Made by a program: the position numbers and the translations under genes
Notes under the pieces: generated by a model
Told to the model about the DNA's origin: nothing
Seen by the model: only the letters and a program-made list of their open reading frames with translations
The model's database searches: none
Assembly: GCA_020205615.1 (NCBI GenBank)
Contig: CM035151.1
Location: 13,292,565 to 13,356,564 of the forward strand
DNA length: 64,000 nucleotides
Reading direction: 5' to 3'
From: Panax quinquefolius
Lineage: Eukaryota > Streptophyta > Magnoliopsida > Apiales > Araliaceae
Shown: one piece after another, positions 32,179-45,590 of the stretch
How the letters are laid out: each line of letters begins with the position of its first letter
Position numbering within the stretch: position 1 is the stretch's first letter

Positions 32179-34601
32179 TGTAAGAGACCCCGACTTTTTA
32201 TAAATAAAGATGAATTTTCTATAAATATTATTTTTGAATATTATGGAATAATTTGATATAATGTTATAGTTGTGGGTAATATTTATAAATTTTGCAAAGT
32301 ATACAAGTGGTTATATTATATTCGATTGGTCGGGAATATTAGGTTTAGCGAGGAATATTCGTACAACTACTCAATCATTGGTGGACCCCACAGCGAATTA
32401 TTGTCGGATTGAGAAAAGACAAAAATATTTTATTGAAATAATTGGAAGTTTTTCGTTGATCTTGTTGAACTACTCGGTAGTAAAAGTACGATGTACGTGT
32501 GGTTGCGTAGTAGACACGGTATTGATTATTGATCTTTATGTGAGAAGTCACTTGGTTTGATTCCATTATTGTCGATTAATAATATGAATTATTATAGCGA
32601 TAATGACGTTTTGTTTTATTCGTATTATTAACGTAATAAAAGCGAAACATCTTTATATAAAGCAGAATACTTTATTAAAGTTATTTTATAAATAAAATAT
32701 ATTATATTTTATTATGCGTAGTGTTGCATAGTGTTTTTGCGTAGTGTGTTTGCATAGTAAAATGTTTTTATATAAATAGAATATATTATATTTTATTTAA
32801 AAGATTTTGCTTTAAATATGGATAGTCAGATTAAAGTAAATCAATCTGGACCGTTCATGGATTAATTCTTATGCATTCCATTTTCCTATAAATAGAAGCT
32901 CATTCCTTCATTATTTTCTTACGAATTCATTGAAACTCTGAGAGAGAAATTAGAGAGAAGGTTTATAGAGAGAAAGTTATAGAAAGAAGAAGATTATTCG
33001 CTACTTCACTACTTCTTTATTCAGGTTCTTTTACTAGTAAGGTGTTATTCTTTCTTCTTGAAGAGAACTTACATTATTCCATTCACTATTATTATTACAT
33101 TGGAATAACTTTTGTAAAAGTGGCATACCTATACATAACTTTGATATGCGGTATACCCTATACTTGGTGAAATCCTTATGTTATTCCATTGCTTATTATT
33201 ACATTGGAATAACTTTTGTATCTGTGGTTTACCTATACTTGGTGACATTCTTTATTATTCATTGGAACATCACATCACATGTGTTTTACAGGACTGGTTA
33301 AAATCTTTATTATTATTCATTTGGAACATCACATGCATGTGTTTTACACAGGACTGGTTAAAATCTTTATCATTCTGTTGGAATATCCTATCTCGTGTGT
33401 TTTTACGGATGACGGTTCCATCTTTATTATTACTGTTGGAACATCCGCCGGTGTGAATTTCACGACTTTGGTTCCGTTATTATTATTACATTGGAATAAC
33501 ACATACATCACAATACCGCATGCATGGTGATTTCTTTTGTTATTCCATTCTTTATTATACCCAGTTGGTTAAAACTATGACTTCTATACTCCATGAAATT
33601 AGTAGAATATCCTTGATATTTGCGTTTCATCGATATCTTTTCATGGAAATATTTTTACGATCATTCTTGAATTTTTCTCTCAAAGCGAGATCGTGTTGAC
33701 AATTTGGACGTTAATAAATCACGGATAAAATAATTCTTGAACTTGTTTTATTGAATTCTTATATCATTGTCATCATCCTCATGTTTATATTTTTTTTTAA
33801 AGTCATACGTGGCACATGTAGAGCATGGATGGACTTGGTATGATTATGACCGAGGATTATTCGATTGTAATCATGACCGTAATGTTACAAATGATGTGGT
33901 AAAAATCCTCGATTGGTAGTAGTGCATTGATGGACGATTGTTGGCATGATCACGACCATTAATGAATACACAACTATTCTTGGTAGTAATGCGGGAATAA
34001 TTGTGATCGTGATACTTAAAGAATATCCTTGGTAGTAGTGCGGGGTGATTCGATGATGTGGATTATTTATTAAAGTGAGTCTCAAATTTATAATGATGAT
34101 GAAAAACCTTTTAAAATCATAAAAGATAGTAGATTTTATTTTCTACTTGACTCTTTTAATGGATCAGATATTCGGCTATGATTAAACCGTTGTCTATTGT
34201 ATTTTATCGGTTTAACATTGTTGAAGACTATTGATAATTTATTTTGCATTATCTTAGTCATAATATTTCTTCTTGGGCTAGTTGAGCTCACCTTTTCTTT
34301 CTTTATTCTCTTGTGAAATGAGAATATAGGCTGGGACGATTTAGTCTGGGAAACGAGTGATGGTCACGAAGATAGCATTAGTAGTCCTCACTATTCAGCG
34401 TGAAATAGTGTGATAATAATTGTAATGAGGACTTTTTGTTTGAGTTTGTATAATATCTAGTAGGCGATATTTGTATTTAAACTTATGATTTATGTCGTAT
34501 TATATACCTGACAGTTATGTTAATAAGTTGTATTTAAATTCTGTACCATGTAAGTGGCGACCCAAGATGGGTGATGTATACCTAATTTTGGGGGCGTCAC
34601 A
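32179..34601 (+). repeat. 3' LTR of the Tekay-like element
   Basis: 2423 bp, starts TGTAAGAGACCCC, ends GTCACA, and is followed by the ACCCT duplication. TATA box at 32887-32894. Confidence 0.92.
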
Positions 34602-36129
34602 ACCCTGTTGTCAATATTTTATCTATCTATCTATATGGGAGAGAGAAAAAAATAATCCCTCTCTAATATGTGTGAGACTTTAGACTAGTAAGTCTAATGC
34701 TAAGTAGTGTCATTGGCAGCCAAGTTTAATTGTTGAATATATTGTGCCACACAGGAGGTGTTTGTTTAGAGTTAAATGAATGAATCAGTCAATCATTCAG
34801 TGCGTTTGTTTTAAATAAAAATTATTTAAATGGTTGAATCGGTCAGTTTTTTAGGATGAATGACAAAGTGTAATTTTTTTGGTGAATGGGTTGAATGACT
34901 GGCGAATGAAGCATTTTATATTTATTTTTTTTATAATATTAACTATTATATTAAGTAATATTAAATAAATTTACAACAATTTTGAAATTTTTTCAGAGGA
35001 ATAAAATAATACAAATATGTTATTCATATGTTTTAAATATGTCAATTATCAAATAATTTTTTTTATTCAGTATTCAGAATTCTGCTTCATTTAGCTCATT
35101 TAGATTATTTAAACATTCATTCAGCTCATTCAGATTATTTAAACATTCAAAACTATTTCATTCAATTTTATCAAACACCAGTAAATACAAAGAAGTGTAT
35201 AAAATGAGATAATTGATATATTCACAAGCTCATTTTTACATAGACGGCAATGCAAGTAGTAAGTAAAATGAAAAGGCAGGGTTTTCAAAACTAGATTTGT
35301 TAGGCTGTGTGGCTAAGAACCATGCTTTTTTCCTATATTTTTTTTGTTGCAAAATCTTGATACACCAAAAATAGTAATAATAATAAATATTACAAATAAT
35401 AAATTAATTTATAATAAACAATAATTCTAATTACTTAAATTAACTACATATCCCAATCAATTAAAATTTTAATATTATTATAATTTTAGATATTATTCTA
35501 AAGGCATGATTTGGGATAATGATTGATTTACTTTCCAAATAAGTAGGGGGAATGCATAATTAAGGGATAATGATTGATTTACTTTCTAAATGTACTACAA
35601 TTGTTATTTGTTAGTTTAATAATTTTATACTTTGAAATTATTAACTACATATCTCAATCAATTAAAATTTTAATAGTATTATAAATTAGTATTATTAATT
35701 AATTACCTACATTAACTACATATCTTAATTATAATTTTTAATTATAGTTAAAATATATTGAAGATTGCATTAAAACAAATAGTTGTTTGAAGCTTAGTTA
35801 GTTTGAACTCTTATTTTCTTACTTAAAGTAATAATGTTCAAAGTTCTCACAACCCACAAAGAAGAAATTTTTTTTAAATAAAAATTCACGGGCCACTTTG
35901 GTGGGTAGGGACGTTTCATGATCGAAAGCTAAAAAGCAAATCGAACCAAAAAAGGCCAGTGTTTTTTTATCTCTTTATCCTTATAACTTTAATTATATTA
36001 ATTTTTTTCAACCTTTTTATTTAATCATTTAAATTTTATAAAATTTTTAATTTTTTCCGCATAATTTACGTATGCTACGGTGGTAATATTAAACAGACGC
36101 TTTAAAATCCACAGTCAATCTAAAGTTCA

Positions 36130-36131
<2 letters not shown>

Positions 36132-36197
<66 letters not shown>
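36132..36197. repeat. (AT)n microsatellite
   Basis: About 66 bp of uninterrupted AT repeat, the longest in the window. Confidence 0.95.
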
Positions 36198-36199
<2 letters not shown>

Positions 36200-36422
36200 T
36201 AAGCTCACCTTATCTAATTCATTAAAGCTCACCTTTTAATGATAGGCGTAAGAATTCGATCGATCATAATAATCTGTCGTTTATCTTTTAAGCGACGTTA
36301 TATGTTGTCGTCGCTAAAAAAGTATAAACAACAGTTGTATGATCGAACCGTCGCCGTAGGGTCAGATTCTTTAAAGGGAGGGTGAGTTCGGATGAGTTGG
36401 ATAATGGATGAGCTTAAGATCC
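36197..36422. mobile_element. Foldback MITE between two (AT)n tracts
   Basis: The ends pair: left 'atcttaagctcacc', right (reversed) 'atcttaagctcatcc'. The interior has gtcgt / gcgacg motifs in opposite orientation and 'gaaccgtcgcc' near 36345. It is flanked on both sides by AT microsatellites, as are the elements at 13132 and 21797. Confidence 0.65.
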
Positions 36423-36428
36423 GAACCG

Positions 36429-36429
<1 letters not shown>

Positions 36430-36487
<58 letters not shown>
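36430..36487. repeat. (AT)n microsatellite
   Basis: About 57 bp of AT repeat with one interruption; the repeated Ile/Tyr ORF across it is an artefact. Confidence 0.93.
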
Positions 36488-36490
<3 letters not shown>

Positions 36491-36679
36491 GTCTATAAAA
36501 AAAATGATTGCGGAAATAGTGTTCATCTTCTTTGTGGAGTCAAAAGTCAGCCATTGGTATTAAAAAATAATTGTGCGCTTCCAATCTATCCCATTCCCAA
36601 TTGTGCCGGCTTATAACCTAACGTATTTTACAACTTACTTTGACGTATCATAAATTCATAATTACTTACCTACACCATT

Positions 36680-36845
36680 AATTTATGGCAATTATTAAAT
36701 CCATAATTATTTTGTTATTTTTATAATAAAAGTGTCGCTATAGATATATAGCGACAATAAAAATCGTCGCTATAGGATCTATAGCGATACTTTTATTATG
36801 AAAATAACAATTTCTGTTGTGGATTTAACAATTCTATTTATGCTA
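36680..36845. mobile_element. Near-perfect small palindrome, MITE-like
   Basis: The left arm (36711-36755) contains 'ataataaaagtgtcgctata'. The right arm reversed gives 'ataataaaagtatcgctata'. Weaker pairing extends outward ('attaaatccat' against 'gttaaatccac'). The core motif is TCGCTATAG-type. No open frame. Confidence 0.72.
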
Positions 36846-37849
36846 ATTGTTAATTTATTCATTCAGTGACGAATTCACCCTTCAAATTTGGATGGCGCCG
36901 GCAGTGAAGATTACGTCAAACCCAAAAATTACATCAAACCCAAGCCGGTTTACTGCAAAACGACGAAAAATGAACTCAATCCGATGTAGGCCGTAGTCAT
37001 TTTCTTAGGCATATTTAACAGTATTTAAGGCTTCATGGTTACCTTTTACTTTTAAAGTATTTACCATATAGGCTCAAACCTTGTATCCCATACTACATCC
37101 CTTATATAACAAGCTCACATTGGTACATTTTATCTTTCTTGTTTAGTTTATTACTCGTTTTATTTTGCACTGCAATCGTCTATCAATCGTATTCTTTAGA
37201 CCTTTAGTTATACTTTCATTAATAATTTTAAATTAAGGTGGGATCGAATCATTTTTAATTATTATGTATCTCATATGTTGCAATTATAATTCGACTAAAA
37301 CCTGTTAACTATACATAACACGGCTTTTATTGTTTGCACAAATATCTAGGTTGAAATTAAAGATAATTATAAATCTTGTCTAAATAATATACCCTTAGTT
37401 CCATAAAAAAGAGTCAATTTGCAAAATTTGTGAATGTCAAAGAATTATTGTTGTTGTTTCATGTATACTCTTAAGATAAATTATTAGTTTAGTATATGGT
37501 ATATGGTGACAAATATTGTAAATGGGACAGGAGTTTTCAGAAGCATTGATTTTTTCGTGCTTGGAACTTGAGGAAAGAAATCATGTAAAAATCATCAGCA
37601 TCTGAAGTTTGGAGTCTCTTCTTATTACTATCTTTTACTAATTTTGATTTTTCAATACCGTTGGCATTGGCGCCTTATTTTCTTCTTTCTGCCATTTTAT
37701 TTACTCATCCAAATAACACTAGATAAATAATAGAATGTACCTCTCTATGTGACCACTACCTTATTTTGATTACCAATAATATAAAAAAATATGCAGACAA
37801 TTTTTTTTGTACTGTCCACATTCTCTTGTCTGTTTTTACTCATTGGTTA

Positions 37850-38506
37850 TGTTAACGCCAAGATCTATTCCGACGTTCCAATCACGTAAAATGTCCTGAT
37901 CCTACACAGTAAACACGATAAACACTACAAGCTTGGCGATTACTGGACCGGCCGTAGGGATAGCTCAAAGCGTGAGAGTCGATATCGTGTTCACGAGGTT
38001 AAAAATGGAGGATGTAATGTCTAAAGTGTCTTGAGAGAGATAATAATTTCGGTTGTGTGTATATGTGAATATGAATGTGAGCGTGTATGAACGCACTGTT
38101 TGTGAAGACTTAGTTGATAGGTTATACTCTCTTTCTTTGCGGCCATCGTACACCCACTACTTCGACATACCCCGTGATCCGATGGTTTCTGCCGGGTGTG
38201 TACAGTTCACCCACTACCGACCTGCTGTTTTTCTGGCCGTCATGGACCGGATCCCATCCACATTAATGCATGGCAGTAATAGCAGTCAACCATCATGCTT
38301 TTTCATCATTACAAGTCAAAGTAATAGATATTAAATGATCTAATGGGTTATTCAATGAAGCAGGCCGGTCTTATAGGGTTAAATAAGTAATATGGTGATT
38401 TAGGCTCAGGTGACTTTCAAGGTTCAATAATGATGGCCCAATAGATTAATTAAACAAGTGAGCCCAACTTACTCGACCCAAAGAGGGGAAATATCATGAC
38501 CCAACA
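37850..38506 (-). repeat. 3' LTR of the Tat-lineage element
   Basis: On the minus strand it starts TGTTGGGTCATGA directly after the PPT and appears to end GGCGTTAACA, giving TGTT..AACA termini and 657 bp. The PPT-side end is clear; the far end is inferred from the inverted termini only. Confidence 0.7.
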
Positions 38507-38519
38507 TTGCCCCCTAGTT
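38507..38519 (-). other. Polypurine tract of the Tat-lineage element
   Basis: Minus strand 'aactagggggcaa' abuts the LTR start TGTTGGG. The Gag-only element at 3554 has a similar gagggcaaa|TG junction. Confidence 0.78.
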
Positions 38520-38937
38520 TTTTGTTGAACAGAATGTTTAATAGAAAACTATAAATGGTCCATGATATTAGAAATTACTAAAGGCCCATAACAGGAAGTA
38601 ATTGAGACATACCCAATTTGGTCCATAAGATGAGAAAGGGACTGGCTGAATGTCCAAAGTAAAAGGCCCAGTCAATAAAGGATTGAAATTGAACAAGACG
38701 GTCTAAAAACCGAGAAGCCCAATCTGATAAAATGTCTAAGAATTGATCCGGACGCTTCCCATTCGAATTCTCATCATTACTAACATTTAATGTGCCGCCT
38801 TCGTAACTCGTGTAACCGTCAGTATAAAAGATAAACTTTACCAATTTTGACGGTTTTACCTGCCAATTTGAACTTTGAACCTTTGAGCTTTCTTCTCCTT
38901 CCCAGAACTTCCTTCTCTGTTCTACGAAATCTCAACA
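38520..38937. other. Spacer between Tat 3' LTR and antisense ORF
   Basis: Non-coding; holds the leader of the plus-strand antisense ORF, with a CT-rich stretch (about 38888-38925) ahead of its ATG. No other signal was seen. Confidence 0.5.
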
Positions 38938-41304
38938 ATGGTGACTGTGAACTCTAACCAAAATTCTCCCCTTCGCGTGACTCCTGTTAGCACCGTTTCC
39001 CCCAATCCAAACCCTAACCAAGAGGGTTCGAGTTCAAATCCCCAGTCCACAGCAACCATGGGGAAGAATCCGCCCTCGATACCTTCTCTGTCACCTACTG
39101 ACTTCTTTAAGGATGGGGAACAGTTTTCTCATGCCAATACCCCTCTCGTTATTACGGAAGTCGAGATATCGTATCCTTCTGGACCGCTTATCGATTTAGG
39201 ACACGTCGTAAACAAGGGCTCCTGCTCCCGAAGAACGCATGTACCATCGACCGGATGGTTGGGTCGCTATGCAAGTTACTTTTCTCGAAAAGGGAATTCG
39301 CCTTCCCCTCCACGCCTTCGTCGTTACCCTCCTAGGGTTTATAGGAGTGGGATTTGCCTAGTTGGTCCCTAATCCTATATCCACATTCTAGCGTTCATTG
39401 CCTTCTGTCACGAACTAGGGATTCCTCCCTCTGTCGACATCTTCTTCACCCTCTTCTCAGCCGGTAGATCCCGAGAACGAGGTTTCAAAATGTTGAAGCA
39501 AGCGGTCTCCTCGACCCAACCTTGATTTGAGAAGAGACCCACGATGGATACCCCTTCAAGCAACAAGGGATGGCACGAAAAATAGTTTTTTGTTATAGGA
39601 CCCGAAATCTCTTCTCTTCCTGATTGGACTATCTCTGTTCGGATCTCTGTTGACTTTGGAAGAAAATGACAGATTTTTTGAAGAAGATTCCTCCGAAGGA
39701 ATGGAGTTTTGCACTTCTGACTAAGCAAGCCTGGTTATATGACCATAAATATAAGTTTCGAACAACTTTGTAACACAGTTTTTTGAGATATTTAAGTGAC
39801 ATGGGTTCTGATACATGATTATTTGCAGTGTTTCTGATCAAACCAACTTCTTCGGAAGTAAAAGAATTGGAAGACTTTTTGGCAGGGAAGATTACGGATG
39901 CGAGTGAAGAGCCTCCGACTGAAGAATCTTCCCGAGCTAATCCTCCCGTCACCGATCCACCCAATGTCTCTCTTCAGAACGACGAACCCCAAACTGATAA
40001 ACCCATCGTTCCTGAAGAATCTCTCAAACCTCGGCGAAGGAAGAGAGCCGCTAAGAAATCCAAATCCACCTAGCCGGAAACAAATCTTGAAAGTGATCCG
40101 GAAACAATTCCTGAAGCAATTCCACAAGCAACCCCCTCATCCAACCCTAGCTCTGCACCTTTCGAATCTGTTCCGATTAAGAGAAGCCTTCTTGATATAC
40201 CTCTCCACGATCGGGCGAAGGTTCTCCGTGCTAAGAAGATAAGGACAAAGATTACCCCTTTGACTGTTGATGAGCTCCGAGTTCCATCGTCTTCGGCTGA
40301 TATTCCCCCAATAGTCCCAACTGAAATTCAAATGCCTGATGATGAACTGGTCGGATCTGTCCCCATCTTATCTCAAAAAAGGAAACATCCATCAGATAGC
40401 CATCCAGGTTCATCTTCGGCTCCCTCACTAATCTATGAACCTAATCCTGTTCGATCTCCCTCTTCAGCAAATATACATGTGGATCCCTCGCCAATTCACA
40501 ATCAATCCATGCCTTCTCCTCCAAGGCAATTCAACCTCGAATTTCAAAGATGACGCTATGGCCTCTCTAACCATGTGGCCTCGATTTAATGCCAACTTTC
40601 TTTTTCAACTGTTTGACGCTTTCATTCGTCGGAAACCGATGACCATCGATTCGAGAACGATTCGAATCGGGATTTGCTTAAGAAAGGCATGAGCTACCTA
40701 GCGAAGGTAATTGGTTCTCTCCTTTATTTCGTATTTATCTTCATACTTATACATCTGAAACTGATCGAATAATATTGGACATGCGTGGCGAATCTCGTGT
40801 GTTGGACGTCTGCATCCAAGGTCTATCAAAGCTGAATCCGAAGAAGAGGCAATGAGGAAGGAGAATGCCATCCTGAAGTCTGCTCTGGCTCGGGAAAGGA
40901 CTCAACGTGATAGCATTCTTCACACGAATGAGGGTCTTGGAAAGAGTTGGCCCAAGCCAAAGGAGATGCGAAGACATCCAATGAAGAATCAAGTCAACTA
41001 AAGCACAATATGAGGAGATCGCCAAGATGAATGTTGACTTGGTTCGGAGAGGAGGCGAAATAAGGATGGAGAAGATCAAAGAGCTAAAAAGGCGATGCTA
41101 AGATCTTGACTAAAACGATCCGAAGCTAGAGAGCTAGCAAAAACTAAATCATCCGAATAAGCGTCGGAAAATTTGGAAAAAGAAATCCGAGAACTCAAGG
41201 CTCTTCGGGACCTTGGGCCTCCTCTAACCGATGACCTTCGCAAACAGATCTGTGAAGAGTATCGGAACTCGGATGAGATCAACGGAGAGATCATGAAGAA
41301 ATAT
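38938..41304 (+). pseudogene. Antisense ORF of the Tat element, PF04195 'putative gypsy type transposon' protein, 5' part
   Basis: Starts MVTVNSNQNSPLRVTPVST at 38938. After a Ser/Pro-rich N-terminus, in slightly shifted frame, it gives the PF04195-like core: LPLHAFVVTLLGFIGVGF (39298-39352), HILAFIAFCHELGIPPSVDI-type residues (39380-39440) and FFTLFSAG. A 59-bp GT-AG intron is likely at 39770-39828. Then come an acidic/Lys-rich linker, PIKRSLLDIPLHDRAKVL and SYLAKV, followed by a second probable donor at 40709. A long coiled-coil-like Glu/Lys region covers 40830-41300. The ORF is cut at 41304 by a solo LTR and resumes at 54320. Function of these proteins is unknown. Its few frame breaks, such as cacctagcc at 40070, look like lost bases at CAG. 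Confidence 0.8.
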
Positions 41305-43664
41305 TGTGACGCCCCCAAAATAGGTATACATCACCCATTCTGAGTTGTCAATACATGGTACAGAAACAACTACAACTTTATTATTACAACAAGAAAAGCT
41401 GTGAGTTTGAATACAAATATTATCTTCAGACAATATCTATACTCAAATAAATCCTCATCACATTTATTGATACATTATTTTACAAAAATGGTGAGGACTA
41501 CTAAACAACTCTCTCTAGAACTTTCATTCCATACCCGACTGCATACTCGCTTATATTCTCACCTCCACGAGAAGAAAAATGGAACAAAAAGGAAAAGGGT
41601 GAGCTCAACTAGCCCGATAAAGAATATTATGACTAAGATAATATACAACAAATTATCGTTAGTCTTCAACGAGGAAAAATCTAATAGAATACAATAGACA
41701 ACAAATTTTAAATCAATATTCGCAATGAAATAATAATTCATTAGAAGAGTTAAGTAGAGAATGCAAACTACTATCTTCATGTATGAATTTAAAAGTTCAT
41801 CGTCTATCTTTTATCCCTGTAACATCAATCAATATATATCTGGAATCAAATATTCATCTTTGCACTACAGGCCAAAGATATTCATCAGTTGGTCATGTTC
41901 ATCTAAACACCTGTTCATCTTTGCACTACGGGCCAAAGATATTCTTCAGAAATCATTCATCTTTTCACTACAGGCCAAAGATATTCCATAATATCATCAT
42001 TTAAGACTGAGGATGATGAAAAATATTTTTAAAGAAACGAATCCAGTGAAACAAAATGACAAGGATTAAGGATTAAGGATTCATACTTTGTTTTATCCAC
42101 GTCCAAAAATACCTCAAAAATAATCACAGTGGTGTAAAATTCAAGAATGATCAAAACATGGATACAATCAAAGCTAGTATCCGAATAGATATTTTGACGA
42201 AAAGAAAATTTTTCATTTTCAATGAATAATGCCGTATTCGTGAATAAAGGTCGTATACGTGAATAGTCTCAGATATCGTGAATAGTAACTCTCAGACACC
42301 AAAAGTTCCAAATTTAATAAAACTTCAGATCAATATTTCAAAGATAATGATATTGAAGAAATAATATCATTACGAAAAAAAATAATATCCCTTACCTCGA
42401 AAAGACAATCTTTAGTTGAAACAGGATATAGGTTATGACTTGAACTCATAACCAGTATAGCAATACTCAAAGTATACTCAAAATACTCACAAGAATACGC
42501 TCGATAATATAGAGAGAAAACTTCGATTTACGGTGTGATTTTCAATTCTAACCTAAGCACCTATTTATAGAAATCGCTTAGAACACCAAAAGAGAAAATT
42601 TAATAAATTAATAATATATATATATATATATATTTCCAACGCACACTTAATTTGCCCAACATCAGCCACCAACCACCCCACTACACAAGACTAACAACAA
42701 AAAACGTTTTTTCTAATTTTAAATATTTTAAACTTCCAAAATCAATTATTTTGAACTTGATAATTCATAATAAATAGCCTTTTGCCGGAAAATTGAATCT
42801 CGAATTTTTATAGGAAATTCAATTCTCTACAACTTTACGGAAGAAAGTTTTCCAAATTCCAAACAAAAATTTACCGAAATCCACAAACAGACGATTTTAC
42901 AAGCTATAATCAAATTTCGAATCAATAAATGGGGTCCACCAGACATGTTTAACATGTTTTAAACATTTATTGCAACAAAATACTCTTCCTCCTTGTATAC
43001 TCATATATCCCACATTCGATTTGTAAAAATATCACCATTATTATATTATTAAAATATAATAATATATTTAAATGAATTATTTTATCGAGAAAAAGATAAA
43101 ATTTCAATTTTCAACAATTGTCACATTAAAAATTTTCTCCATCTATATCCATATAAAATCAATATTTTTCTTATCATATGAATCAATAATTAATTATTCA
43201 CAAATAATATTGAGAATCACAATATTGACAACCTTACGGTTCAGGAAGAGGGCTTTCAATAAGGATTTCTCCTTCTTGGCCGCAATTAGGTGACCAAACC
43301 TCTCCTTAGACGTAACTTTCTAGACATTGTCAATAATGTTATCTAATAATATTATTGAGATAATATGAATTATCAGATCGATAATGAAAAATCTTGTGTA
43401 ATAACAATTATTGAAACAACAACAATATAAAATATCAACGCAAAGCAATTATTAAATCAATAAAATATCGAGCGATAATTATCGTAACCATTATTAAGTA
43501 GTGCCTTCTTACGTAAGAATCAATAATTGGTGCAATCTGGTGGTATCTTCTTGTGTTTTAACCACAGAGTATTTTAACGAGATTACTTGAATAACCACTT
43601 CTGCAGATTATTTTAAACTTATATTTGTCGTTTTCTTCATCCAATCACTTTCCATTATGGGGCC
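41305..43664 (-). repeat. Solo LTR, family B, reverse orientation, right-hand part of the LTR
   Basis: On the plus strand it starts TGTGACGCCCCC and mirrors the end of the forward LTR at 55462-58199. It is continued at 54080-54314, giving about 2.6 kb in total. The target duplication is AATAT (41300-41304) against TATAT (54315-54319), one mismatch. It contains three inverted 'ctacaggccaaagatattca' repeats (41868-41990) and scattered 'gtgaatag' repeats. Confidence 0.88.
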
Positions 43665-44253
43665 TGTAAGACCCCGAAATTTTTTTTAAATAAAAAGGAA
43701 TTTCCTTTATTTATTATTTTGTAATAGTAAGGGTGGATTTGATTAATGTGGATAGTTAAGGGTTAAATACGCAAATATTTCAAAATAAGCAAGTGGTTAT
43801 AAAATATTCATTTTTGTCGGAGAATATTCGTTTGGTCGTGGAATATTCGTACTGTCGGGGTATATTCGTTTGGTCGTGGAATATTAAATCTTTGTCGGGG
43901 AATATTAAATGCGATGGCGCAAATGACCATGTGTGGGCCCATAACTGAAAGCGATTGGATGAGGAAAGCGACAAAGTTTGGGTGGTTATAAATAGCGGCG
44001 TAGTTATTTACGTTAAGACTGTTGGAATACCCGGTGGTTAAAATCTGATGTCTGGCGTGGTTTACAAGAGTTATTACCGGTATTGCAGTGATTGTTGAAT
44101 TATTGATCCTTACGTAAAGAAGGCACTTACTCAATAATTATTACGATGAATTCTCGCTCAATAGTTTATTTTATTGATTCAATAATTCTTTGCGTTGGTA
44201 TTTTATATTATTCTTTGTTTCAATAATTGTCACCGCATGATATTTCCATTATC
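43665..44253 (+). repeat. LTR 1 of the family-C array (3' truncated)
   Basis: Starts TGTAAGACCCCGAAA and follows the other LTRs for about 590 bp. At 'ttccattatcg' it jumps straight into the internal protease region ('aatcgaggaacccgaacgaag'), deleting the rest of the LTR, the PBS and gag. Confidence 0.88.
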
Positions 44254-45590
44254 GAATCGAGGAACCCGAACGAAGTTAGTACGGGTTAGTTAATTATTAA
44301 TTCTTGCGAAGTTTATACCTTACTAGATCTGGGTTCTACCCATTCTTTATCTCTTCATTTCAACGTTTGAACTTGACTACGGAGAAATTAGACTTTGACC
44401 TATTTATGGAGAATCCGTTAGGAGAAACTTTCATTACATCTCATTGTTTAGAAATCTTGTTTGATTCAAGTTGGCACCATTACTTACATTGTTGACCTTA
44501 TCTCTTTAAAGATACTTGCTTTTGGGGATTGATTGGTTAACTACTCATCATGCCAAAATTGATTGCTTTTGTAAGGTTGTTAGTTTTCATATTCCTAAGC
44601 AACCTGTTATTCGAACTCAAGCAGTCAAACCATTGTAGTCAAACATTTTCAATCAAGCCATGAAGTCATTCGTTTATTACGGATGTCAAATTTTCTTAGT
44701 CCATGTTATGGATTTGAATAAAGACACGTCAAATTTGAATAATATTCCTGTTGTTATTGATTTTTCCTGACGTATTTCCTGAAGAATTTCTTGGCTTACT
44801 CCCAAAGCCTGATATTAAATTTTGTATCGACTTTGAACCCCAGACAAAACTCATTTCTAAAATCTTATATCGAATGGCTCTATTGAACTTGAGGAGTTAA
44901 AAATTCAACTATAAATTTGGTACCGAGCCTTTATCTTATGACTTCCTTTGTGGAATTCACCAAGCGAGACTCTCTGTAGGGGACGTCATATTCGATGCGA
45001 TAAGTAATCGATAGGTGTCATTGTGACGTCTTATCCAAGGTTGGGATATGAGTCACGATTGAGAACAACCTAAGTCGGTAATCGAAATCGTAGTTTTCAG
45101 GCTTAGTTGGTTATTATCGGAGATACGTTGAAGGATATTCTCGAATCGCTATTCTATTAACGTAGCTAACTCGTAGAGATACAAAATTGAATGGAGCAAG
45201 GAATGTGGGAAGAGCTTGAAGAACTCAAGAGGAGACTCATTTCAAAGACATGTTACGACCATGCCATCCTGGAAAAGCGAACGTGGTAGGCGGCGTGTTG
45301 AGTAAAAGATCGATACAAGCACGAGTACGATATTGTCAAAGACTAATTTCAGTATAATATACAAATAATAGAGATGGAGATGAAAACTAGGTACCCACCC
45401 GTCTTCGATATCGATGCACGTGATGATATCTGAGTATAATCGACTTTAATCGATAAAGTTAAAGTCATTCAAGCTACACAATCGGAGTGATGAATTTGAA
45501 GAAGGAGGCGCAAGAAGTTGTTATTTTACCTTTTGAAACACAGTGTACGTCACGTCAATTTCGAGGACGAAATTTCATAAGGAGGGAGGT
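44254..45590 (+). pseudogene. Internal region 1 of the array: protease and RT remnants only
   Basis: Co-linear with 47967-49327. Protease pieces (around 44310-44560, GSTHSL-like and IDWLTTHHAKIDC) and RT-tail pieces (GYYRRYVEGYSRIA, 45112-45150) are recognisable but broken. The RT catalytic motif, RNase H and integrase are absent. Confidence 0.8.

Larger units (their letters stand above)
24906..34601 (+). mobile_element. Full-length Ty3/gypsy chromovirus, Tekay (Del)-like, family A
   Basis: LTRs of 2443 and 2423 bp begin TGTAAGA and the 3' copy ends GGGGGCGTCACA. The 5-bp duplication ACCCT lies at 24901-24905 and 34602-34606. After the 5' LTR a corrupted initiator-Met primer site is visible. 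Domains run in chromovirus order: gag with zinc knuckle, protease, RT, RNase H, integrase, and a C-terminal chromodomain-like segment. Long LTRs, iMet priming and the 'VLWRNHDVEEMTWELES' tail point to Tekay/Del. Every domain is broken by small indels, so as written it is not coding-competent. A solo LTR of the same family lies at 61375-63741. Confidence 0.93.
34607..37849. other. AT-rich intergenic region with small repeats
   Basis: No gene was recognised. A degenerate inverted pair (gaggtgtttg near 34757, caaacacc near 35173) might be an old hAT-like MITE. A ~195-bp direct repeat pair has 'aactacatatc(c/t)caatca' at 35443 and 35641, and 'gggataatgattgattta' recurs at 35514 and 35567. Two AT microsatellites and two foldback elements (separate entries) lie at 36132-36850. 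Confidence 0.55.

Noticed and set aside
34757..35180. hAT-like MITE with GGTGTTTG-type ends
   Set aside because: The inverted ends are only about 8 bp, the interior pairs poorly and no 8-bp duplication was found; mentioned only as a possibility in the intergenic entry.
36392..36616. ORF with Ile-Tyr repeats (also at 8974-9304, 6191-6391 and 21776-22033)
   Set aside because: Read through (AT)n microsatellites; no codon-level or domain support.
41401..41697. 98-codon plus-strand ORF and its 73-codon antisense partner
   Set aside because: Both lie inside the family-B solo LTR and match the equivalent non-coding stretch of the forward copy near 57800-58100.
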